From UBA1388 sp964555515 (GTDB lineage Bacteria; Patescibacteriota; Microgenomatia; UBA1400; PJMF01), in the NCBI GenBank assembly GCA_964555515.1, contig CAZKSJ010000030.1, positions 1 to 12,437 of the forward strand: a DNA stretch of 12,437 bases, given 5' to 3'. This document shows, piece after piece, positions 7,601 to 12,437 of this stretch. A model generated the notes under the pieces. It was not told the origin of the DNA. It did not search any database and saw only the letters and a list, made by a program, of their open reading frames with translations. Position numbers and translations under genes: made by a program. Within the stretch, counting starts at the first letter, position 1. Each line of letters opens with the position of its first letter.

Positions 7601-9182
7601 AAGAAGCCGCCCAAGTTAAATCATTTTCTACATCGTCATTATCATCGGGGTTAGGGTCAAATCTTAACGCATAAATAGGAAGTTGCATGGTTATGCTTTT
7701 TAAATAGGCATTACGACCATCAGCCATGACGGTGTAAAAAATATTGTCTAGCTTGCTACCTGGTACTGGATTATCACGTTGATATATAAAAAAGTAATCA
7801 GCTGGATCAAAGGTTTTCCAATAATCAAGACTATAATCACGTATCTCGCTAGGAATATCTCTGTTAGTTTGAGCATTTCCAGGCCACACGGTCTCTGGAC
7901 TTAGACCAGGGTGAGCAATATGCCAATTTCTACCTTCCATCCTAACAATTTCAATATCTTTACTAATACCTAAATATGAACCGGTGCCGAAATTACCGGC
8001 CGGAAGAGCATCTCCACCGTTGTAATATTTCTCATGGGTTCCCCAAGGATTGCATGAATTAAGATCTATTCTGAAATAGTTGTGGTCGTCTGCACCAATA
8101 CTCTCTGCACAGCTTTGGTATGGTAAATGAAATCCGTAATGATCTTCGCTTCCCTGCAACGGGATTTGCCTCTGCATCTTTACTGACCAAGTTGCTTTAC
8201 AATCAGCTGGGGTGCGGTATGCCCTTTTTGGATAGCTCCAAGCTTCAGAAGGTTCATGATTTTGTACCCAAGATTCATCCAAAATTGTGTAGCCCCCATC
8301 TTTTTCCAGTTGAGAAAGTATAGTTTCATTACCGGTAAAAACTACAGCTGGTTTATTGTGTCCTTGATAAAAGTACCAAGCATTAGCGTCTTCATTGAGT
8401 AGATAAAAAGATTTAAGTTCCATCTCGGGTTCCGCAACCATTACATGAAAGATATAAGCATCATCTGGGGCAGTAAGAGTTTTAATGATTTTTTCTGTTG
8501 GTGATTTGTTGAGTAGTCTATCCCAAGCAGTATTTCCCCCTGGTTTACCCCAAGTTAGCCAAGTTTTGGTATCTCCCGGTTTAATTACTTCATGAGCCCA
8601 GAGCCTTTCATCAAGAATGTCTTTGCAGGAGCTGAGACCAGCATTGGGGTCACCGGGGGGTGGGCACCCACAATTCAGGGCACATGCAAAATAATCTGTT
8701 CCTGACGCAGAAGGAACACAGGCACAGCCTACGCATGAATAATAAACTGGTGGTGGTGTAGTAGACTCAGGATTTGGAGGATCTGGATCAGCTGGAGGTT
8801 CAACAGGTTTTGGATTTGTTTTTGGTTCTATCCAGGTACTACCAGTTGTGCAATTATTAACACAATTACTACCTCCTCTTGAAAAAGTTGAACAGCTGCC
8901 ATCTGAATTTGAGAAACACCCATAGGTTGTTGCGTTCGTTTCTATTTGATTATTGGTATCGCATGTTCCACCTCCTAGACATCCAGTTGTACAGGAATCT
9001 CCATCATTTTCTCCCCCCTCACACACTGGATAAATTGTTTTCTCATAGCACTCAATCAAACCACCACAATAATATGTCCAATATGCTTTAGCATCTTTTA
9101 CTCCCAAAAAGCCAGTTTCCACAATATAGATAAATAAAACCAGAATAATTAAATATATAATTAATTTTTTAGTAAATTGCAT
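4662..9182 (-). CDS. Giant secreted Cys-rich modular beta protein
   Basis: The frame is open for 1524 codons, but the preferred start is the ATG at 9182 (1506 aa). It places a textbook signal peptide at the N-terminus: K5-K6, hydrophobic 7-21, and A31-K-A33 before Y34. Residues 38-113 are Cys-rich with a C-E-G-G-x-N-x-G-x-x-C pattern. A Pro-rich linker covers 123-145, and a second Cys module about 148-190. A long unassigned domain follows. Residues about 675-800 resemble a jelly-roll carbohydrate-binding module (W..YVG..TFG..., ending KLYLDNVKAT), and Ig/FN3-like sandwiches cover about 800-1030. The C-terminal module (about 1040-1506) is shared with the 1000-aa protein: Y1129-A-C-A-C-N, W1167-W-Q, DKKAGIPVT, a beta-solenoid-like stretch, and the ending WKEAN. 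The many Cys suggest disulfides outside the cell. There is no C-terminal anchor. An adhesin or surface-fibre component is inferred. The start overlaps the upstream gene by 14 bases with no strong SD, so translational coupling is likely. Confidence 0.9.
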   Translation of the reverse strand: MQFTKKLIIYLIILVLFIYIVETGFLGVKDAKAYWTYYCGGLIECYEKTIYPVCEGGENDGDSCTTGCLGGGTCDTNNQIETNATTYGCFSNSDGSCSTFSRGGSNCVNNCTTGSTWIEPKTNPKPVEPPADPDPPNPESTTPPPVYYSCVGCACVPSASGTDYFACALNCGCPPPGDPNAGLSSCKDILDERLWAHEVIKPGDTKTWLTWGKPGGNTAWDRLLNKSPTEKIIKTLTAPDDAYIFHVMVAEPEMELKSFYLLNEDANAWYFYQGHNKPAVVFTGNETILSQLEKDGGYTILDESWVQNHEPSEAWSYPKRAYRTPADCKATWSVKMQRQIPLQGSEDHYGFHLPYQSCAESIGADDHNYFRIDLNSCNPWGTHEKYYNGGDALPAGNFGTGSYLGISKDIEIVRMEGRNWHIAHPGLSPETVWPGNAQTNRDIPSEIRDYSLDYWKTFDPADYFFIYQRDNPVPGSKLDNIFYTVMADGRNAYLKSITMQLPIYALRFDPNPDDNDDVENDLTWAASLSSYPYTPKCDPSSDDHCLVKDKTTKINYFDPKGDDSPAKCTNFSILKEMEDGELKKVAGDSDDPLIPGEEYIFKIDALQRYDNNPWMNQFFTMVPAGTWGSIIGWHTFGRISHFEVVDCRPNCPVTQSIDDNRSLLYGMREGTNLYNSAVFTEWIHTDGDLTNTTIRIEFDMKTEGSVVTLRNTHINRYPFQKVTDPEIPFQYNVPEDSETIVFDIDNNAEYDIPVTGEWAHYVGSATFGPVPNGNNSSMYRIVFRGIEDGTKLYLDNVKATSSKKGQVAIGLRPDGECTTDHQIPTSPGHKALPIEDGSNIYSNTYTLPELTTGTYDLFAWLYDGIDGGCYGHPDYNPSTNTCGLNTAVMDPSFTTNCSDTCSKTVTIESCVDEIAENPTVNLSNNQKICPTLSGGYYAYNVTLSDPTADAESFEILVYKGGETASITDIAKSSFTDKHSATATPNASGNATVSIPALADLGTDLKISVRSSINSCGEKITSGWTTRRYQLGCTVSSTVEAVNSIPANCNSVTGSYTPDPGVEGIVRLDWITEFPWPDEQENPDDGISFKQTPLANGSFTFAQQVPFANPISEWANSYTAKLTITNVEDYACACNKTDNNHVCQINSIDSPSNNTFYVVKANLIYDSWWQTVGGLIFGNNSLSSAIPINDSGTANANCEAQDWCKDHSFINAHPTVVDPDVNDKKAGIPVTNDDAIDTLNGSWWTNRAPSDTGAISAGIPPAIETDRQDYDYFYKLLDLQTVTPRSGDEARFNNSSTPTSPITPFNDGETTKTVYVHYLRPGTGGSSGTVDLIVGDNSNPWNIDTNSKYILVIDGNLRVRQPNTRLTMAGKNSIDIASGGFLMVVASGNITFDKNIGYHCGSDDAGLTCLDNSRGQLIEGIFIASNTMTVESYGTGTLDRKFVGGGTFVGWNNVSLPREFDNDETLDQLARQKNAVSPTEQFFFRPDIVTNTPEAIKTPDLTWKEAN

Positions 9183-9777
9183 CTCTACTAATAAAGAAGT
9201 AATCATTGTTTCTTGCTGCATCCATGGTAATATCAAATGAACTTTCTTTCAATGAATCATAATCTGGGTTATAAGTATTTTGATCAGACCAATTTAATAA
9301 CTTCCAATCCTCAATTACGTATAACTCGCAAAGCAAGAATACAGCTTGTAAATAAAATATTCTTTGCTGAGAATTGAGAACTGGATTGATGTAAATATGC
9401 ATGTTGATTGCTTCTTCACCAATTTCAAACCAAAAACCACTTGCCAATGTGCCATCTGGCTCAATAAAACTTTGTTGAATTTTTTCAGAATTACTAGTTA
9501 AATAAATGTTGTGTTTGATATCAAGGATAGGAGTGTCTTTAATTTTTTCCGCAACTTGACTGTATCGGAAGACCTTTTCATCAATGAAGTATTCTTGATC
9601 ATTAATCTGATTATGAATCTCGTAGGTAAAGGCAGCTTTTTGACCATTGAGTAGTTTAAAAAAATTGCGTTGTATTTTATTAATATTCAAATTATCAGCA
9701 AAGTATATGAGCAGACCAAGGCTTGTGATTAAAACACCAACAACACCCAACAAAACAAGCAACTTCTTACTGTACAT
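9169..9777 (-). CDS. Small single-pass membrane protein, family not recognised
   Basis: 202 aa from the ATG at 9777. The frame also permits a TTG at 9795 (208 aa). Neither has a clear SD, and both keep the same topology. Basic K4-K5 precedes one hydrophobic helix at about 6-26. The rest, about 175 residues, is predicted to lie outside the membrane. It is rich in Asn, Ile, Tyr and Phe, with alternating strand-like segments and one hydrophobic helix (sequence RIFYLQAVFLLCELYVI). No pilin motif, catalytic triad or known domain was recognised. The gene's 3' end overlaps the start of the 1506-aa gene by 14 bases, so the two are almost certainly co-expressed. By position it could be an assembly factor or membrane partner for the giant secreted protein, but that is inference. 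Confidence 0.75.
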   Translation of the reverse strand: MYSKKLLVLLGVVGVLITSLGLLIYFADNLNINKIQRNFFKLLNGQKAAFTYEIHNQINDQEYFIDEKVFRYSQVAEKIKDTPILDIKHNIYLTSNSEKIQQSFIEPDGTLASGFWFEIGEEAINMHIYINPVLNSQQRIFYLQAVFLLCELYVIEDWKLLNWSDQNTYNPDYDSLKESSFDITMDAARNNDYFFISRDAIY

Positions 9778-9810
9778 TAATTTAGAATAAATCAAAAAAA
9801 CAATACACGC

Positions 9811-9853
9811 AATACCAAGAAGTTAAATGGAATTTATGACTTCTCAAAGTATT
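9811..9853 (-). other. Imperfect stem-loop between the 818-aa and 202-aa genes
   Basis: AGAAGT (9818-9823) and ACTTCT (9839-9844) form a 6-bp inverted repeat around a 15-base loop. An outer AATA/TATT pair (9811-9814 and 9850-9853) extends it weakly. On the minus strand a run of seven T (9794-9800) follows about ten bases after the outer arm. This could be a weak or attenuating terminator after the 818-aa gene. The stem is AT-rich and the T-run is displaced, so it is not a convincing rho-independent terminator. Confidence 0.3.
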
Positions 9854-9864
9854 TAATGAGGTTC

Positions 9865-12321
9865 TTAGTCATACACCAGTGAGCCATCTTCGTTCATCGA
9901 AGTCACAAATAACAGAGCGTGAAATACAATGGCTTTACCATCAATTTCTAACAAGTTTAGTACGGCATCGTTCAGGTTATCGAATATTGGAAAATTGTCA
10001 TATAGTTCATTAAGCCTATCTGGTACGATGCCAACTTCTTTTTGGAGAAAAAGTGCTAAAGGCAATGTTAATGCGCCGCCAAGACCGGCTGCTCTTGGGT
10101 GATGTTTAGTAATATCAAAAAATATCTGTCCATCAACAATAATCCATGGGTCTTCAGGTACATCAAAGACGACCTTTGGTATATACCATGACTTAGAGCC
10201 ATCAAAATCTGGGTAGCGGAGCAATCTAAATTGAATTGGTTTTGATATGTCGATTACTTCCCCATTTTTTAACTGATACTTAGTACCGTCGTGTGTTAAA
10301 TCACTACCTTTAATCATTTCTTTGAACGCTTGAACCATCTCGTCTACTAGTTTTTCACCACTGATGTTGCGATCAGCGATTGGTATTTCACTTTGACTTA
10401 TGTATCCATGTTCTTTGTAAGATTCCAGAGCCTCAGAACTGGGGTTCACATTGTGTTTTAGTTTGGTTTCTGATTTTTCAAGTCCTTGCAGAGAGTTAGG
10501 AAGAATTTTCAATAGTAAAATTTTGTCGCCCTTAACCATTGATTCTCTTGTGGGATGGACACCATTAAAACTTGCATCCAGATATAAATCAAAATTCCTG
10601 CCGTTAAACTGAAAAATTTGCCAATTACTTCGATAATAGAAATCCACCCAACTCAAGTCTACTTCGTGACCCTCTTTATTAACTAACGCGTGGAGTTTTA
10701 CTCCAATAAACCAAAAAGTGAAGTTATCACTGGTCAATTCCAGTTTTTCAGACATGTTTGTTTCATAATTTGCCACTAGTAGTTCTTCCGGTAATCTCTC
10801 CAATGCTTCCTTCACCATCTCATTCTCTCCAAACTCTGCCAGCAACTCGGCAGCGGTGTACCGCTTTGCATTTATCTCCTCCTCCGTCCTCCATCTTCCC
10901 CCCTCAAACTTGCCGATTTCTTGATTACCGTCTCCAAATGCAATTGGCCCTCGTTCACTATCCACGGCCACACTCACCAGTTTGTCGCCAAACTTAATTC
11001 TGGCCAAATTCATCAATTCCTCTGGACTGATTTGGCCACCCTTTGATTCTGGATTGAAAACTGCACTATTTTCAGACTCAACCGTGGCGTATTGACTTAA
11101 CACTGGATTTACTTGTAGATCAACAATTTCTGCAGTCACTTTGCTAGTAAATTGTGGGGCAGCAGAGATATATGATTCCACCCCATTGACTACCACTTTG
11201 TACCAACCATTCACTTCTTCTAGGATTTCTGCTTGATCACCTTTGTTGAGTGTTCCCACCACTGCGTGATCGGTGCCTGGACCTGAGCGGACGTTTAAAC
11301 TATCTACAAGCACCACGGCGTTATTGACTGTTTTGGTGGTTTCTACTAGTTGGGCGTCTGTTGCTTCTAGCTTAGACTCAGGTATCCAGCCAAAAATCAC
11401 CACTGGCTCCGCGTTCGCTGCTGCGCCTGCCGCTGGTGGCAGCACTATTTTTATGGCCACATACGTGATACCATCCACAATCATCTTTGACCCTGACTGC
11501 AACTCTTCACCAGCCTTAAACTCAACCCCATCCACGGGCTTAGCTGTCGCTCTTGGTGCTTCAAGTGGCACCGTATCGGTCAACACCTTATAAGTAATAA
11601 GTGTAGGAGATACCTCTAGAGTTGATTTAGTTATTGCTGATTCTTCTTGCCCTGCTTCTTCTTGATTACTCTCACTTACTAGCGCTGCATCCTCACCATT
11701 AAGTTGATCATTTGGTTGGGTTGGCTCTGGCGTAGGTGTGGCCGTGATGAGTGGATTTTCTCCTGATTGAATAGTGGCGGTAGGGGTAGGAAGTTTGCTT
11801 TGAGCCGAGGCTTCATGCAAATTAGTTGCCATGAGCGTGATGGCAAGCACAAGCGCAGTTACGAACCTAGGATTGTCGGGAAAAATGTGTCTTAAGCCTT
11901 CCCAAATTTTCTGTTGCCACTCTGGCAAAGGTAGTGGCACTTGATGATCGATGTCACCAACCAATGATTCTATCCTAGCGATTTCTGGTGGGGTTAGGCT
12001 TTCTTCTGGAGTTGCCGCTGCAAAGTTTTTGACAACGAAGGAAATAGTTGTACGTTTCCAGGTAGACAGCTCGCTGCTTAATTCTCCCTCAACGGCATTG
12101 GCCACATCTACCTGGTCTGAAATTTGAGTGTGTGATTCATTGGTGCGGGGTTGTAAATCTGCTAATTTGGCTGCAAGTTGTGCTAAATTGAGCTGCTCTT
12201 CCCTTCTTGGCGATGATTCACCAACTTTTCTCCTTTTTCCCAACAGTGCATCTTTGGTAATTCGAGGAAGATTGATTGGGTTATCACGGTATTTAGTTAA
12301 TAACTCTAGATTGGCAGTCAT
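9865..12321 (-). CDS. Membrane-anchored SH3b-domain protein with long unrecognised C-terminal region
   Basis: 818 aa from the ATG at 12321, with AGGA five bases upstream. Residues 1-150 are charged and helical, with no signal peptide, so probably cytoplasmic. One hydrophobic helix (about 153-170) is followed by A171-S-A173, which could be a cleavage site but is more likely the edge of a signal anchor. Residues about 175-240 are a Pro/Thr/Glu/Gln-rich linker. Residues about 244-325 look like a divergent SH3-like domain (ending GWIPESKLE). Residues about 335-392 are a clear bacterial SH3 (SH3_3 type) domain: LNVRSGPGTDHAVVGTL, KGD.AEIL, GWYKV. Such domains commonly bind cell-wall peptides or peptidoglycan. 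Residues about 393-818 match nothing I recognise. No L,D-transpeptidase, amidase or NlpC/P60 catalytic signature was seen. It has its own promoter-like sequence and is followed by an 87-base gap, so it may be a separate unit from the downstream genes. A wall-binding or wall-sensing role is inferred. Confidence 0.88.
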   Translation of the reverse strand: MTANLELLTKYRDNPINLPRITKDALLGKRRKVGESSPRREEQLNLAQLAAKLADLQPRTNESHTQISDQVDVANAVEGELSSELSTWKRTTISFVVKNFAAATPEESLTPPEIARIESLVGDIDHQVPLPLPEWQQKIWEGLRHIFPDNPRFVTALVLAITLMATNLHEASAQSKLPTPTATIQSGENPLITATPTPEPTQPNDQLNGEDAALVSESNQEEAGQEESAITKSTLEVSPTLITYKVLTDTVPLEAPRATAKPVDGVEFKAGEELQSGSKMIVDGITYVAIKIVLPPAAGAAANAEPVVIFGWIPESKLEATDAQLVETTKTVNNAVVLVDSLNVRSGPGTDHAVVGTLNKGDQAEILEEVNGWYKVVVNGVESYISAAPQFTSKVTAEIVDLQVNPVLSQYATVESENSAVFNPESKGGQISPEELMNLARIKFGDKLVSVAVDSERGPIAFGDGNQEIGKFEGGRWRTEEEINAKRYTAAELLAEFGENEMVKEALERLPEELLVANYETNMSEKLELTSDNFTFWFIGVKLHALVNKEGHEVDLSWVDFYYRSNWQIFQFNGRNFDLYLDASFNGVHPTRESMVKGDKILLLKILPNSLQGLEKSETKLKHNVNPSSEALESYKEHGYISQSEIPIADRNISGEKLVDEMVQAFKEMIKGSDLTHDGTKYQLKNGEVIDISKPIQFRLLRYPDFDGSKSWYIPKVVFDVPEDPWIIVDGQIFFDITKHHPRAAGLGGALTLPLALFLQKEVGIVPDRLNELYDNFPIFDNLNDAVLNLLEIDGKAIVFHALLFVTSMNEDGSLVYD

Positions 12322-12326
12322 AAATA

Positions 12327-12330
12327 TCCT
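12327..12330 (-). promoter_or_regulatory. Ribosome binding site of the 818-aa gene
   Basis: AGGA on the minus strand, five bases before the ATG at 12321. The stretch CAGGATATTTATG is nearly identical to the CAGGGATATTTATG in front of the prepilin-like gene. Confidence 0.65.
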
Positions 12331-12350
12331 GTAATTGAAATATGTTTACT

Positions 12351-12380
12351 ATTATTAAGCCATTATCTGCTTCAAGTCAA
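12351..12380 (-). promoter_or_regulatory. Candidate sigma-70-type promoter of the 818-aa gene
   Basis: On the minus strand, TTGACT (12375-12380, 5 of 6) is followed by an 18-base spacer and AATAAT (12351-12356, 5 of 6), giving a leader of about 20-25 bases before the ATG at 12321. The remaining upstream bases to the window edge are very AT-rich. They hold no recognisable gene on either strand. Confidence 0.5.
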
Positions 12381-12437
12381 CATATTTTAATTGTATCTTA
12401 TAATAATTGCAATGTGTATCAAATACATACTTGAGAA

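Noticed and set aside
9183..9236. Upstream start extending the 1506-aa protein by 18 residues
   Set aside because: The extension would put a polar stretch ahead of the signal peptide and lengthen the overlap with the 202-aa gene. The ATG at 9182 gives a standard signal peptide.
11273..11593. Plus-strand open frame of 106 codons, Ala/Ser/Thr-rich
   Set aside because: It is antisense to the SH3 domains of the 818-aa gene, and low complexity comes from the complementary codons.
1..12437. Alternative genetic code (TGA as Gly, as in some CPR lineages)
   Set aside because: TGA serves as the stop of the 472-aa gene in a clean ATGA overlap, and all large frames are complete without reading through TGA.
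1..12437. CRISPR arrays, tRNA/rRNA genes, insertion sequences
   Set aside because: No spaced direct repeats, cloverleaf-like segments, terminal inverted repeats or transposase frames were seen on reading both strands. Genes fill nearly the whole window.

Overview
The window is an AT-rich bacterial segment in which every supported gene lies on the minus strand. Read in the direction of transcription, from high to low coordinates, there are six genes: a membrane-anchored SH3b protein (818 aa), a small membrane-anchored protein (about 202 aa), a giant secreted cysteine-rich beta protein (about 1506 aa), a single-pass membrane protein with a predicted beta-propeller (about 472 aa), a second large secreted beta protein (1000 aa), and the first 26 codons of a prepilin-like gene cut by the left edge of the window. 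No RNA genes, mobile elements or CRISPR arrays were seen.

The strongest clue to function is at positions 1-78. A minus-strand reading frame with a good ribosome binding site encodes a short leader ending in KKAGFTLIE, the class III (type IV pilin/pseudopilin) processing motif. It places the large exported proteins directly upstream of at least one pilin-type gene, so a pilus-linked or pseudopilus-linked surface structure is a reasonable hypothesis for the locus.

The two giant secreted proteins are paralogous at their C-termini. Both carry a block of roughly 380-470 residues with a three-Cys signature (YACACN...VC), a WWQ..GGL motif, a DK.AGIP.T motif, a beta-solenoid-like stretch, and a conserved final segment ending W-[QK]-E-[VA]-N. 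Their N-terminal halves are unrelated. One has cysteine-rich modules, a Pro-rich linker and a carbohydrate-binding-like fold. The other has an acidic DxDxDG loop and a carboxypeptidase-regulatory-like domain. Neither shows a C-terminal anchor, so retention at the surface probably depends on a partner.

Gene packing is tight in places. There is a 14-nt overlap between the 202-aa and 1506-aa genes and an ATGA overlap between the 472-aa and 1000-aa genes. Promoter-like sequences stand before the 818-aa gene and in the 101-nt gap before the 472-aa gene, so two transcription units are possible.

The organism cannot be named from this window. Many large, poorly recognisable exported proteins with modular beta domains, modest GC, standard stop codon use (a TGA stop inside the ATGA overlap) and a type IV pilin-like gene are compatible with a Candidate Phyla Radiation/Patescibacteria genome, for example Microgenomates. 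This is inference, not proof.
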